A DNA stretch of 64,000 nucleotides from Serratia ureilytica (GTDB lineage Bacteria; Pseudomonadota; Gammaproteobacteria; Enterobacterales; Enterobacteriaceae), in the NCBI RefSeq assembly GCF_013375155.1, contig NZ_JABXOF010000005.1, positions 275,187 through 339,186 on the forward strand, given 5' to 3'. A program made the translations under genes and the position numbers. This document shows positions 47,695 through 57,640 of this stretch, one piece after another. Numbering within the stretch: position 1 is the first letter of the stretch; the number at the start of each line of letters is the position of its first letter. The notes below the pieces were generated by a model that saw only the letters and a list, made by a program, of their open reading frames with translations, was not told where the DNA came from and did no database searches.

Positions 47695-48894
47695 ATGAAC
47701 CAACAAAACGCCCATCCGGGCCTCAGCCCGGCGCTGACCGTGCTGATTGCCATCGCAACCGGTCTGGCGGTCGCCAGCAACTATTACGCGCAACCGCTGC
47801 TGGAAACCATCGCCACCGGTTTCAACCTGTCGGTCAACCAGGCCGGCTTTATCGTCACCGCCGCGCAGCTCGGTTACGCCACCGGCCTGCTGCTGCTGGT
47901 GCCGCTCGGCGACATGTTCGAACGCCGCGGCCTGATCGTGTTCATGACGCTGCTGGCCGCCGGGGGCATGCTGATCACCGCCACTTCCGCCACGCTGCCG
48001 ATGATGATCCTCGGCACCGCGCTCACCGGGCTGTTCTCGGTGGTGGCGCAGATCCTGGTGCCGCTGGCCGCCACGCTGGCCCACCCGGAAAAGCGCGGCA
48101 AGACCGTCGGCATCATCATGAGTGGCCTGCTGCTCGGCATCCTGCTGGCGCGCACCGTCGCGGGCGCCTTGGCGTCGTTCGGCGGCTGGCGCACCATCTA
48201 CTGGGTCGCCAGCGTGCTGATGATCCTGATGGCGCTGATCCTGTGGCGCGCGCTGCCGCGCTATAAGCAACACTCCGGGCTGAACTACCCGCAGCTGCTG
48301 GCCTCGATCTTCAGCCTGTTCTGCCGCACGCCGCTGCTGCGCACCCGCGCCATCCTCGGCGCCCTGTCGTTCGCCAACTTCAGCGTGCTCTGGACCTCAA
48401 TGGCCTTTCTGCTCGCCGCGCCGCCGTTCAACTATTCCGAAGGGGTCATCGGACTGTTCGGTCTGGTGGGCGCCGCCGGAGCGCTGGCCGCTTCGCGCGC
48501 CGGGCATCTGGCGGACAAAGGCAAGGCCGGGTTGACCACCACCGTCGGCTTGGTATTGCTGCTGCTGTCCTGGATACCTATCGCGCTGGCTAAACAATCG
48601 CTGTGGGCGCTGATCGCCGGCATCCTGATCCTCGATCTGGCGGTGCAGGCGGTACACGTCACCAACCAGAGCGTGATGTATCGCATCATGCCGGAGGCGC
48701 GCAACCGCCTGACCGCCGGCTACATGACCAGCTACTTTATCGGCGGCGCCCTCGGTTCGCTGCTCTCCGCGTCCGCCTATCAGCATGCCGGCTGGTACGG
48801 CGTAGCCGCCGTCGGAGGGGTGTTATGCCTGCTCAACCTGCTGACCTGGTGGCTCGGCAAGCATCACGATCCGCAGGGGCCGGCGGCAATCTGA
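47695..48894 (+). CDS. ygaY: MFS transporter at the ygaY position
   Basis: A full-length, 399-residue 12-helix transporter (LGYATGLLLLVPLGDMFERR as motif A). In E. coli K-12 the gene between proX and ygaZ (ygaY) is a disrupted MFS gene; here it is intact and paired with a LysR regulator. The Shine-Dalgarno sequence is weak. The substrate is unknown. Orthology is inferred from position. Confidence 0.75.
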   Translation: MNQQNAHPGLSPALTVLIAIATGLAVASNYYAQPLLETIATGFNLSVNQAGFIVTAAQLGYATGLLLLVPLGDMFERRGLIVFMTLLAAGGMLITATSATLPMMILGTALTGLFSVVAQILVPLAATLAHPEKRGKTVGIIMSGLLLGILLARTVAGALASFGGWRTIYWVASVLMILMALILWRALPRYKQHSGLNYPQLLASIFSLFCRTPLLRTRAILGALSFANFSVLWTSMAFLLAAPPFNYSEGVIGLFGLVGAAGALAASRAGHLADKGKAGLTTTVGLVLLLLSWIPIALAKQSLWALIAGILILDLAVQAVHVTNQSVMYRIMPEARNRLTAGYMTSYFIGGALGSLLSASAYQHAGWYGVAAVGGVLCLLNLLTWWLGKHHDPQGPAAI

Positions 48895-49015
48895 TTATCG
48901 TGCAAATAGTCACTAAAGAAATTTATTAGCGGTGCAGGGTATAAACATTACTTACTCTCTGGTAATGTTCTGGGCATAAACTATTGACGACCTATCTACC
49001 CTGCGACCCACAACC

Positions 49016-49762
49016 ATGCAAAGCCAAGCTGCAGACAGCCTTACTCCGCCCGCCGTCAGCGCCACCTTCGCCAACGGCGTCGTCGACAGTTTGCCGATCG
49101 TCATCGGGTACGTGCCGGTGGCGTTCGCTTTCGGCCTCAGCGCCGTCAAACTGGGCTTTTCCCCGCTGGAAAGCATTTTCTTCTCCTGCATCATCTACGC
49201 CGGCGCCAGCCAGTTCGTGATCACCGCCCTGCTGAGCGCCGGCATGTCGCTGTGGGTCTCCGCGCTGACGGTAATGGCGATGGACGTGCGCCACCTGTTG
49301 TATGGCCCGGCGCTGCGTCACCGCATCGTCTCGCGCCTGTCGCCCGGCAAAACGGCGCTGTGGGCCTTTGGCCTGACCGATGAGGTCTTCGCCGCCGCCA
49401 CCGCCAGGCTGATGCGCAATAACCGCAGCTGGAGCGAAAACTGGATGCTGGGCATCGCGCTCTGTTCCTGGCTCTCTTGGGTAGCCGGCACCGCGCTCGG
49501 CGCGCTGTTCGGCAACGGCCCGCTGGAGCAGTTCCCGGTGATCGAGGCCTCGCTCGCCTTCATGCTGCCGGCGCTGTTTCTCAGTTTCCTGCTGGCCGCT
49601 TTCCGGCGCCCGCAGAGCCTGACCATCGCCGCCGCGCTGGCCGGCGCGCTGCTCGGCGTGGTGCTGTTCTCCATTCCGGTCGCCATTTTGGCCGGCATCG
49701 GCGCCGGCTGCGCCGCCGCCCTGTTCCAACCCCCGCACGCGGAGGCCAGCCATGAACACTGA
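49016..49762 (+). CDS. ygaZ: L-valine exporter, large subunit YgaZ
   Basis: 248 residues of the AzlC family, with eight or so helices and signature PIVIGYVPVAFAFGLSAV near residue 25. With YgaH it forms the branched-chain amino acid (L-valine) exporter. It overlaps ygaH by 11 nt. Confidence 0.92.
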   Translation: MQSQAADSLTPPAVSATFANGVVDSLPIVIGYVPVAFAFGLSAVKLGFSPLESIFFSCIIYAGASQFVITALLSAGMSLWVSALTVMAMDVRHLLYGPALRHRIVSRLSPGKTALWAFGLTDEVFAAATARLMRNNRSWSENWMLGIALCSWLSWVAGTALGALFGNGPLEQFPVIEASLAFMLPALFLSFLLAAFRRPQSLTIAAALAGALLGVVLFSIPVAILAGIGAGCAAALFQPPHAEASHEH

Positions 49763-50099
49763 TGTGTTGGTGATCGGCCTGGTGGTGGGCTGCGCCAACT
49801 ACCTGTTCCGTTATCTGCCGCTGCGGCTGGCGCCGGCGCGCGCTCAGCCCGGCATCAAACGCGGCAAAGCCGCCCTGCTGCTCGACAGCATCGGCATCGC
49901 CTCCATCTGCGCCCTGCTGGTGGTCTCCAGCACGCCGGTGGTGATGCGCGAACCGGACAAGCTGCTGCCGACGTTAGCGGGGTTCGCCGCGCTGGCGCTG
50001 TGTTTCTACCGCAGTAAAAGCATCATTCTGTCGACGCTGCTCGGCGCGACGGCCTTTGGCGTCACATTAAAATTGTTAATGTTTTTCGGCCCTGGCTGA
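49752..50099 (+). CDS. ygaH: L-valine exporter, small subunit YgaH
   Basis: 115 residues of the AzlD family, four helices, with NYLFRYLPLRL near residue 17. It begins inside ygaZ. Followed by the mprA control region. Confidence 0.92.
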   Translation: MNTDVLVIGLVVGCANYLFRYLPLRLAPARAQPGIKRGKAALLLDSIGIASICALLVVSSTPVVMREPDKLLPTLAGFAALALCFYRSKSIILSTLLGATAFGVTLKLLMFFGPG

Positions 50100-50261
50100 C
50101 GCCGCCTCCGACCGTTTGGCTTCACACTGGCGTTTTCAGGCGTCACATCTTTACAAACACTGACAAATGACACGAATTGCTAAATTATCCGCACGGCTGA
50201 ACATTTACATTATTTGTCACCGTCGTTACTATCTCGAACGAAATTAATGAGGCCCTAAATT

Positions 50262-50780
50262 ATGGAAAGCTCGTTTGCCCCCATAGAACAAATGCTGAAT
50301 TTCCGCGCCACGCGGCAGAAAGATTTCCCTTATCAGGAAATCCTGCTGACCCGTCTGTGCATGCACATGCAAGGCAAGCTGCTGGAAAATCGCAATAAGA
50401 TGCTGAAAGCGCAGGGGATTAACGAAACACTGTTTATGGCGCTGATTACCCTGGATGCGCAGGAAAGCCACAGCATCCAACCTTCTGAGCTAAGCTCTGC
50501 CCTGGGCTCCTCGCGCACCAATGCGACCCGCATCGCCGACGAGCTGGAGAAGCGCGGCTGGATCGAGCGCCGGGAAAGCGACAACGATCGCCGCTGCCTG
50601 CATCTGCATCTGACGCCGCAGGGGGAAGAATTTCTCAGTCAACTGCTGCCGCCGCAGCACCAATGTCTGCATTTCCTGTGGTCCACGCTGACCGACGATG
50701 AGCAAAAACAGCTGGAACAGCTGACGCGCAAATTGCTGGCACGTCTGGATCAAATGGAAATCACAGAACAGTTACCCTAA
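50262..50780 (+). CDS. mprA: MarR-type repressor MprA (EmrR)
   Basis: 172 residues: a MarR winged helix with [31 protein letters not shown] recognition region near 75-110. It represses the emr efflux operon and is released by uncouplers, salicylate or nalidixic acid. First gene of the operon mprA - outer-membrane factor - emrA - emrB. Confidence 0.94.
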   Translation: MESSFAPIEQMLNFRATRQKDFPYQEILLTRLCMHMQGKLLENRNKMLKAQGINETLFMALITLDAQESHSIQPSELSSALGSSRTNATRIADELEKRGWIERRESDNDRRCLHLHLTPQGEEFLSQLLPPQHQCLHFLWSTLTDDEQKQLEQLTRKLLARLDQMEITEQLP

Positions 50781-50808
50781 TTCACAATTTCTGTTCAGGT
50801 ACCTACTT

Positions 50809-52260
50809 ATGCGATCCCCATTTCACTGGAGATTCACCCCGCTGTTCGCCGTGTTGCTGCTGGCCGGGTGTGCTTCTACCGATAATATTGCCCCGCAATC
50901 CACGCTGATGGATCCGCAGAGCCTGCAGTTGGCTCAGCCGAAAGTCAGTTCGCTGGCCGTCAGCCCGCAGTGGTGGCGCGCCCTCAAGGATCCGCAGCTG
51001 GACGCCTTGATGACGCAAACACTGCAAAGTTCGCCGACCCTGCGTCAGGCCGCCGCCCGCGTGCGCGAAGCGCAGAGCGTGGTAGGCGAAGCCAACGCCG
51101 CCAACGGGCCGAACCTGGATCTGAACGCCAGCACCCAGCGTCAGCGCGTGCCGCAGAACGTCAATATGGGGCTGGGGTATCCGCATAAGCCGATCTATTC
51201 AAGCTCCAACTCGCTGGGGTTGAACCTGGCGTACGAGTTCGACTGGTGGGGCAAATACCGCAACCAGGTGAACGCCGCCAAGGCGCAAGTGAACGCAGCG
51301 CGCGCCGAGCAGGAACAGGCGGCTCTGACGCTGACCAGCTCGGTGGCGTCCGCCTACTATCAGCTGCAGAGCAATCTCGCGCTCGAGAAGCTGCTGCAGC
51401 AGGAAGTGAACAACAACGAGCGCCTGACCGCGCTGCGCCAACAGCGCTATCAGGCCGGCCTGACCGGCGTCGACGTGCCGCAACAAACCCAGGCGCAGTC
51501 CGACGTCGCCAAACAGCAGATTCTGCAGCTGCAGTCGCAAATCGAACAGCTCAGACACCAGCTCGCCGCGCTGGCGGGCCAGGGGCCGAACGCCATGCAG
51601 CACCTGCGTCAAGTGCCGCTGCCTGCAGACAACCTGATGGCGCCGCAGGGCGAACTGACGGCGGATCTGCTGGGCAAACGCCCGGACATCGCCGCGCAAC
51701 GCCAGCTGGTGGAGTCTTACAGCCAGCGCGTCAGCGCCGCGCGTAAAGAGTTTTACCCCAGCCTGACCATTTCAGCCTTCGCCGGCCTGATGACCACCAA
51801 TACCAGTGGCACCAGCCCGAATCTGTTTGAAGCGGCCAGCCAGGCCTGGAACGTGATGCCGGCGATCTCGCTGCCGATCTTCCACGCCGGGGCCCTGCGC
51901 AGCAAGCTGGGCGAGGAATCCGCGCTGTATGACGAAGCGGTGGAATCCTACAACCAAACCATCCTGAATGCGGTACAGGAAACCGCCGACGCCATCACCA
52001 TCCAGCAGAGCTCTGCACAACAGCAGCTGCAGGCGGCGTCCGCGGCCCAGTCGATGCAACAGGTGTATCAGGTCGCCAACGCCCGTTACCAGGCAGGGAT
52101 TATCGGGCGCGACGATCTGTTGACCAGCCAGACGCAGCTATTGCAGCAGCAACAGGCGGAGTTGAATGCCAGCAGCAATTTACTGCAGGCGAAGATAGGA
52201 CTGATCCGCGCGTTGGGCGGTGGCTATCAGGCCCCGGCCGCAGCGGATTCGAAAGCATAA
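50809..52260 (+). CDS. TolC-like outer-membrane lipoprotein (NodT family) in the emr operon
   Basis: A 483-residue outer-membrane efflux factor with lipobox LLAGC (Cys21). Repeated OEP coiled-coil domains: about 65-260 and 280-470, including NLAYEFDWWGKYRNQVNAAKA. Such proteins form the exit duct of tripartite pumps. In E. coli EmrAB uses TolC and this gene is absent. Here it sits 28 bp after mprA and 23 bp before emrA, so it is probably the dedicated third component. Confidence 0.88.
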   Translation: MRSPFHWRFTPLFAVLLLAGCASTDNIAPQSTLMDPQSLQLAQPKVSSLAVSPQWWRALKDPQLDALMTQTLQSSPTLRQAAARVREAQSVVGEANAANGPNLDLNASTQRQRVPQNVNMGLGYPHKPIYSSSNSLGLNLAYEFDWWGKYRNQVNAAKAQVNAARAEQEQAALTLTSSVASAYYQLQSNLALEKLLQQEVNNNERLTALRQQRYQAGLTGVDVPQQTQAQSDVAKQQILQLQSQIEQLRHQLAALAGQGPNAMQHLRQVPLPADNLMAPQGELTADLLGKRPDIAAQRQLVESYSQRVSAARKEFYPSLTISAFAGLMTTNTSGTSPNLFEAASQAWNVMPAISLPIFHAGALRSKLGEESALYDEAVESYNQTILNAVQETADAITIQQSSAQQQLQAASAAQSMQQVYQVANARYQAGIIGRDDLLTSQTQLLQQQQAELNASSNLLQAKIGLIRALGGGYQAPAAADSKA

Positions 52261-52283
52261 TAATATAAGGCTTGGAGAACACC

Positions 52284-53456
52284 ATGAGCGCAAGCGCGGA
52301 AACCCAAAACCCGCAGCAGCCGAGCGGCAAAAAGAAGCAGCGCAAATTTTGGCTGCTGTTGCTGACGGTTATTTTCATTGTTATAGGGGTGGCTTATTTA
52401 GTGTATTGGTTCCTGGTGCTGCGTCATCACCAGGAAACCGACGACGCCTACGTCTCCGGCAACCAGGTGCAGATCATGGCCCAGGTGTCCGGCAGCGTGA
52501 ACAGCGTCAACTTCGACAACACCGACTACGTCAAGCAGGGCGACGTGCTGCTGACGCTCGATCCGACCGATGCCGAGCAGGCGTTTGAACGCGCCAAAAC
52601 CGGCCTGGCCAACAGCGTGCGTCAGACCCACCAGCTGATCATCAACAGTAAGCAGTATCAGGCCAACATCGCCTTGCGCAAGACCGATCTGAGCAAGGCC
52701 GAGAACGATCTGAAACGTCGCGTGGTGCTGGGCAGCGTTGACGCCATCGGCCGCGAAGAGCTGCAACACGCTCGCGATGCGGTCGACAGCGCCAAAGCCG
52801 CGCTGGAAGTGGCGGTGCAGCAATACAACGCCAACCAGGCGATGGTGCTGAACACCCCGCTGGAACAGCAGCCGGCGATCCAGCAAGCCGCCGCGCAGAT
52901 GCGCGACGCCTGGCTGGCGCTGCAGCGTACCAAAGTGATCAGCCCGATTACCGGCTATGTCTCGCGCCGCAGCGTGCAGGTCGGCGCGCAGATCGCCGCC
53001 GGTTCGCCGCTGATGGCGGTAGTGCCGGCCGATCACATCTGGGTTGACGCCAACTTCAAGGAAACGCAAATCGCCAATATGCGCATCGGCCAGCCGGCGA
53101 CGGTGGTCAGCGACGTCTACGGCGACGACGTGGTGTATCAAGGCAAAGTGGTCGGTATCGACATGGGCACCGGCAGCGCCTTCTCGCTGCTGCCGGCCCA
53201 GAACGCCACCGGCAACTGGATCAAGGTGGTGCAACGTCTGCCGGTGCGTATTGAGCTCGACGCCAAGCAGGTGGCCGATCATCCGCTGCGCATCGGTCTT
53301 TCGACGCTGGTGACCGTCGACACCGCCAACCTGGACGGCCGCGTGCTGTCTGACGTGGTGCGCGACAAACCGCTGTATCAGAGCGACGCGCTGGCGTTGA
53401 ATCTGGCGCCGGTTAACCAGCTGATCGCCGACGTGATCCATGCGAACGCCGGCTAA
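52284..53456 (+). CDS. emrA: Multidrug efflux membrane fusion protein EmrA
   Basis: 390 residues: one N-terminal transmembrane helix (about 25-46), a biotinyl-lipoyl domain (DAYVSGNQVQIMAQVSG and SPITGYVSRRSVQVG) and a long coiled coil between. Periplasmic link between EmrB and the outer-membrane factor. ATG 52284 follows GGAG; the TTG at 52272 is not needed. Confidence 0.95.
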   Translation: MSASAETQNPQQPSGKKKQRKFWLLLLTVIFIVIGVAYLVYWFLVLRHHQETDDAYVSGNQVQIMAQVSGSVNSVNFDNTDYVKQGDVLLTLDPTDAEQAFERAKTGLANSVRQTHQLIINSKQYQANIALRKTDLSKAENDLKRRVVLGSVDAIGREELQHARDAVDSAKAALEVAVQQYNANQAMVLNTPLEQQPAIQQAAAQMRDAWLALQRTKVISPITGYVSRRSVQVGAQIAAGSPLMAVVPADHIWVDANFKETQIANMRIGQPATVVSDVYGDDVVYQGKVVGIDMGTGSAFSLLPAQNATGNWIKVVQRLPVRIELDAKQVADHPLRIGLSTLVTVDTANLDGRVLSDVVRDKPLYQSDALALNLAPVNQLIADVIHANAG

Positions 53457-53473
53457 GCGCGCGGGAGGCCATC

Positions 53474-55012
53474 TTGCCACAGAAACCGCTTGAAGGCGCC
53501 CAGCTTGCCTGGATGACGGTCGCGCTCGCCATGGCGACCTTCATGCAGGTGCTGGACTCCACCATCGCCAACGTGGCGATCCCCACCATTGCCGGTAACC
53601 TCGGGTCTTCCAACTCGCAGGGCACCTGGGTGATCACCTCGTTCGGCGTGGCGAACGCCATCTCGATCCCGATCACCGGCTGGCTGGCGAAGCGCATCGG
53701 CGAAGTGCGGCTGTTCCTCTGGTCCACCGCGCTGTTCGTTCTCGCCTCCTGGCTGTGCGGCATCTCCAACAGCCTCGGCATGCTGATCTTCTTCCGCGTG
53801 ATCCAGGGCGTGGTGGCCGGGCCGCTGATCCCGCTGTCGCAGAGCCTGTTGCTGAACAACTACCCGCCCGCCAAGCGAGCGATGGCCCTGGCGCTCTGGT
53901 CGATGACCGTGATCGTCGCGCCGATCTTCGGGCCAATTCTCGGCGGTTACATCAGCGACAACTACCACTGGGGTTGGATCTTCTTCATCAACATCCCGAT
54001 CGGCGCCTTCGTTATCCTGGCGGCGATGGCGACGCTGAAGGGGCGAGAAACCAAAACCGAGATCAAGCCGATCGACACCGTCGGTCTGGTGCTGCTGATC
54101 GTCGGCATCGGTTCGCTGCAGGTGATGCTCGATCAGGGCAAGGAGCTGGACTGGTTCAACTCGACCGAGATCATCACCCTGACCGTCGTGGCGGTCGTGG
54201 CGCTGCTGTTCCTGGTGGTCTGGGAACTGACGGACGATCATCCGGTGGTGGATTTGTCGCTGTTCAAGTCGCGCAACTTTACCATCGGCTGTCTGTGCAT
54301 CAGCCTGGCGTACATGCTGTATTTTGGCGCCATCGTTCTGCTGCCGCAGCTGCTGCAAGAGGTGTACGGCTATACCGCCACTTGGGCGGGGCTGGCGTCG
54401 GCGCCGGTCGGGCTGATCCCGGTGCTGCTGTCGCCGATCATCGGTAAGTTCGGCAACCGGCTCGACATGCGCAAGCTGGTGACTTTCAGCTTCATCATGT
54501 ATGCCGTGTGCTTCTACTGGCGCGCCTATACGTTTGAACCGGGCATGGACTTCGGCGCTTCGGCCTGGCCGCAGTTCGTTCAAGGTTTCGCCATCGCCTG
54601 CTTCTTCATGCCGTTGACCACCATCACGCTGTCCGGCCTGCCGCCGGAACGCATGGCGGCGGCATCGAGCCTGTCGAACTTTACGCGAACCCTGGCAGGG
54701 TCGATCGGCACCTCTATCACCACCACCCTGTGGACGCAGCGCGAATCGCAGCATCACGCGCAGCTGACGGAGTTCGTCAACCCGTACAATCCGCAGTCGC
54801 AGGAGATGTACCGGCAGCTCGAGCAGCTCGGCATGAGCAAGCAGCAGGCGTCGGCCTACATCGCCAACGAGATCACGGCACAGGGGCTGATCATCTCCGC
54901 CAACGAGATTTTCTGGCTGTCGGCCGGGGTATTCCTGGTGCTGCTGGCGCTGGTGTGGGTAGCGAAACCGCCATTCAGCTCCGGCGGCGGCGGGGGCGGT
55001 GGCGCTCACTAA
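53474..55012 (+). CDS. emrB: Multidrug efflux MFS transporter EmrB
   Basis: A 512-residue DHA2-type, 14-helix proton-drug antiporter, nearly the same as E. coli EmrB in the LATFMQVLDSTIANVAIP region. Starts at TTG 53474 preceded by GGGAGG. Ends with a glycine-rich tail before a terminator. A 518-codon frame on the other strand is a shadow. Confidence 0.95.
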   Translation: MPQKPLEGAQLAWMTVALAMATFMQVLDSTIANVAIPTIAGNLGSSNSQGTWVITSFGVANAISIPITGWLAKRIGEVRLFLWSTALFVLASWLCGISNSLGMLIFFRVIQGVVAGPLIPLSQSLLLNNYPPAKRAMALALWSMTVIVAPIFGPILGGYISDNYHWGWIFFINIPIGAFVILAAMATLKGRETKTEIKPIDTVGLVLLIVGIGSLQVMLDQGKELDWFNSTEIITLTVVAVVALLFLVVWELTDDHPVVDLSLFKSRNFTIGCLCISLAYMLYFGAIVLLPQLLQEVYGYTATWAGLASAPVGLIPVLLSPIIGKFGNRLDMRKLVTFSFIMYAVCFYWRAYTFEPGMDFGASAWPQFVQGFAIACFFMPLTTITLSGLPPERMAAASSLSNFTRTLAGSIGTSITTTLWTQRESQHHAQLTEFVNPYNPQSQEMYRQLEQLGMSKQQASAYIANEITAQGLIISANEIFWLSAGVFLVLLALVWVAKPPFSSGGGGGGGAH

Positions 55013-55027
55013 GCTTCAATAAACGAA

Positions 55028-55054
55028 ACGGGCGCCCTGAGGCGCCCGTTTTTT
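55028..55054. terminator. Bidirectional terminator between emrB and yfiF
   Basis: ACGGGCGCC-CTGA-GGCGCCCGT followed by T-run on the plus strand, between convergent genes. Confidence 0.85.
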
Positions 55055-55072
55055 TATTCGACGTAATGAAAA

Positions 55073-56161
55073 TCACGCCTGATTCTGACGCCACCAGTCC
55101 GCCAGCAGAATGCCGGTCGCCACGGAAACATTCAGGCTTTCTACCTTGCCGGTGCCGCCGATAGACACGTTCATATCGCCCTGCTGCCAAGCGCTGTCGC
55201 TGAGGCCGTCGCGCTCCTGGCCAAGCACCAGCACCATCTTGGCCGGCAGCTTGGCCTGCGCCAGCGCGGTGCCTTTGTGGCTGGAGGTGGTGACGATGGT
55301 GTAACCCGCCTTGCGGAAGGTATCCAGCACCGACAGGAAATCATCGGCGTTGATCGCCTTGATGTGCTCCGCGCCGCCTTCTGCGGTACGCACCGCCGCG
55401 CCGGATTCCAGCAACGCCGGATCCTGCAGCAGCACGCCGTTGACGCCGAAGTGGGCGCACGAACGGACGATGGCGCCCAGGTTATGCGGGTTGCCGACTT
55501 CTTCCAGCGCCAATACGCAGTCGGTCGCCGGCGCAGTTTTCAGGTAGGTCTGCGCATCCAGGCCCTGACGCTTTTTGATCAGGAAGCAGACGCCGCCGTG
55601 GTGCTCGGTGCCGGAAGCCTTGGCCAGCTCTTCCTCATCCACCACGTGGTAGGCTTTGCGGTTAGCCGCCATCCAGCGCAGCGCTTCACGGAAGCGCGGC
55701 GTGACCGACTGCACGAACCAGGCGCGCACGATCGCTTCCGGACGGCTGGCGAACAGCGCCTGACAGGCGTTCTCACCGTAAACGCGGGTTTCTTCCGCGC
55801 GCTGGCGGCGCAGCTGTTCCGGATCGATAAAGCTTTTGCCGCTGATGCCGCCGTGATCGAACGCCGGCTCTTCACTCGGCGCGCGCGACACGGTTCTCCA
55901 CGGCGACTCGTTGCCGCCGCGATCTTCAGAGCGCGCCGGACGGCGAGGACGATCGCTTTCACTGCGGCGGGAATCGGCTCCGCGACGGTCATTGCCGCCG
56001 CGCGCCTTGTCTTGACCGGTGCGGCCCGAGCGCGCACCGTCAGCCAGACGGCCTTTGCCGGCCGGACGTTTATTCTTGTTGCGGTCGTCGCCGTTGTCGT
56101 CGTCGCTGCGGACGTACATCACTTTGACCTTACCGTTCTTGCCACTAAATGAATCGTTCAT
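55073..56161 (-). CDS. yfiF: SpoU-family tRNA/rRNA methyltransferase YfiF
   Basis: 362 residues: an N-terminal charged, Arg/Asp/Gly-rich linker (about 15-110), then a SpoU methyltransferase domain with a knot: [28 protein letters not shown] and [17 protein letters not shown]. The RNA target is not known. ATG 56161 chosen over the longer frame. In E. coli yfiF is next to ung; here 49 kb separates them. Confidence 0.9.
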   Translation of the reverse strand: MNDSFSGKNGKVKVMYVRSDDDNGDDRNKNKRPAGKGRLADGARSGRTGQDKARGGNDRRGADSRRSESDRPRRPARSEDRGGNESPWRTVSRAPSEEPAFDHGGISGKSFIDPEQLRRQRAEETRVYGENACQALFASRPEAIVRAWFVQSVTPRFREALRWMAANRKAYHVVDEEELAKASGTEHHGGVCFLIKKRQGLDAQTYLKTAPATDCVLALEEVGNPHNLGAIVRSCAHFGVNGVLLQDPALLESGAAVRTAEGGAEHIKAINADDFLSVLDTFRKAGYTIVTTSSHKGTALAQAKLPAKMVLVLGQERDGLSDSAWQQGDMNVSIGGTGKVESLNVSVATGILLADWWRQNQA

Positions 56162-56320
56162 TGTCTTCTCCACCAACGCGCAGGGCGCGAAGATTACCTG
56201 ATGTTGGTGCATGAAGCCACCAACTTGCGCTAAAAGCTCCCAACTATCACATCCATTGAACAAACCTCATTGTTCATGCGCCGGGTTTTGCCGATAATCG
56301 TCAGCATTAAAGAAACATCT

Positions 56321-56337
56321 CCGCAACCGCGTTGCGG
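56321..56337 (+). other. Hairpin in the trxC leader
   Basis: CCGCAAC-CGC-GTTGCGG, a perfect 7-bp stem 32 bp upstream of the trxC ATG. It may affect initiation or mark the mRNA 5' end. Confidence 0.4.
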
Positions 56338-56368
56338 GGACCCGGCTTTCTCAGTACCCGAGGTCAAC

Positions 56369-56788
56369 ATGAATACAGTTTGTGCAGCTTGCAATGCCAC
56401 CAACCGTGTGCCGGAAGAACGTCTGGCGGACAACGCGAAATGCGGCCGCTGCGGCCATGAGCTCTTCGACGGTGAAGTGATCAACGCCACCGCCGCCACG
56501 CTGGACCAGTTGCTGCAGGACGATCTGCCGGTCGTGGTCGATTTTTGGGCGCCGTGGTGCGGCCCGTGCCGCAGCTTTGCGCCGATCTTTGAAGACGTGG
56601 CCGAAGAGCGCGCCGGCAAAGTGCGCTTCGTGAAAGTGAACACCGAAGCCGAGCCGGAACTGAGCGCACGTTTCCGCATCCGCAGCATCCCGACCATCAT
56701 GGTGTTCCGTCAGGGCAAGATGGTCGACATGCTCAACGGCGCGATGCCGAAGGCGCCGTTTGACAACTGGCTCAACGAGTTAGTGTGA
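56369..56788 (+). CDS. trxC: Thioredoxin 2
   Basis: 139 residues with an N-terminal zinc finger (Cys5, Cys8, Cys25, Cys28) and the thioredoxin active site WCGPC (Cys64, Cys67). It reduces disulfides and is usually induced by OxyR. ATG 56369 was selected by the start of the zinc finger; the longer frame is leader. Confidence 0.96.
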   Translation: MNTVCAACNATNRVPEERLADNAKCGRCGHELFDGEVINATAATLDQLLQDDLPVVVDFWAPWCGPCRSFAPIFEDVAEERAGKVRFVKVNTEAEPELSARFRIRSIPTIMVFRQGKMVDMLNGAMPKAPFDNWLNELV

Positions 56789-56841
56789 TTCGGCAAGTAT
56801 AGGCCGTATCCCGCCATCGCGCGCGAACGCGCCCCGATCGA

Positions 56842-56867
56842 GCCCGCCCCTCCCGGCGGGCTTTTTT
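56842..56867 (+). terminator. trxC terminator
   Basis: GCCCGCC-N6-GGCGGGC followed by TTTTTT. Confidence 0.85.
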
Positions 56868-56902
56868 CTGCGTTACAATAGCGGTTTTTCCCCAGGATCG
56901 TT

Positions 56903-57592
56903 ATGACCGACAACGCCGTACTTCGCCTGCGCCAATTCCGTTTAGACCGCGCCACCCGCCCCTTTCTGGCGCGCGGTTGCCGGGTGGCGCGTTGTCAGGG
57001 GTGCCTGCTGCCGCATAAGAACTGCCTGTGCGACACCATTCGCCCGCAGCAGGCCGGCAGCCGTTTCTGCCTGATCATGTTCGGCGCAGAGCCGCTCAAG
57101 CCCAGCAACACCGGGCGCCTGATCGCCGATATCCTGCCGGACACCCAGGCGTTCCTCTGGTCGCGTACCGAGGTCGATCCCGCCCTGCTGGCGGCCATCA
57201 ACGATCCGACACGGCAGCCTTACGTGGTGTTCCCCGCATCCTACGCCGACGCCGAGCGGCCGGTGTTCAGCGAACTGCCCGTCGGCGGCAAACCGCCGCT
57301 GTTCATCATGCTGGACGGCACCTGGGCGGAAGCGCGCAAAATGTTCCGTAAAAGCCCGTATCTCAATAAATTCCCGGTGTTTTCACTCAACGTCGACGCC
57401 GCATCGGCCTACCAGCTGCGCGAAGCCAGCCGCGCCGAGCAACACTGCACGGCGGAAGTGGCCGCCGCCCTGCTGCAACAGGCGGGCGATATGCCGGCCG
57501 CTGACGGATTGAATCAGCATTTCCGCTATTTCCGTCAACAGTATCTGGCGGGAAAACCGACCCGACCGGAGGCACCGGTCACAGCAATGTAG
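56903..57592 (+). CDS. tapT: tRNA-uridine aminocarboxypropyltransferase (DTW domain)
   Basis: 229 residues of the DTW family (formerly YfiP), which adds acp to U47 of tRNAs. A zinc-type cysteine set at 26, 31, 34, 41 and 43 and the motif LDGTWAEARKM near 136. It precedes patZ by 48 bp, possibly as one operon. Confidence 0.9.
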   Translation: MTDNAVLRLRQFRLDRATRPFLARGCRVARCQGCLLPHKNCLCDTIRPQQAGSRFCLIMFGAEPLKPSNTGRLIADILPDTQAFLWSRTEVDPALLAAINDPTRQPYVVFPASYADAERPVFSELPVGGKPPLFIMLDGTWAEARKMFRKSPYLNKFPVFSLNVDAASAYQLREASRAEQHCTAEVAAALLQQAGDMPAADGLNQHFRYFRQQYLAGKPTRPEAPVTAM

Positions 57593-57640
57593 CCATAAAG
57601 CGCCTAAAATCAGGCGTAACGTTGCCAAAAGGAGCCGTGC

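Noticed and set aside
53453..55009. 518-codon frame opposite emrB
   Set aside because: Antisense shadow; Arg/Gln/His/Asp-rich without domains.
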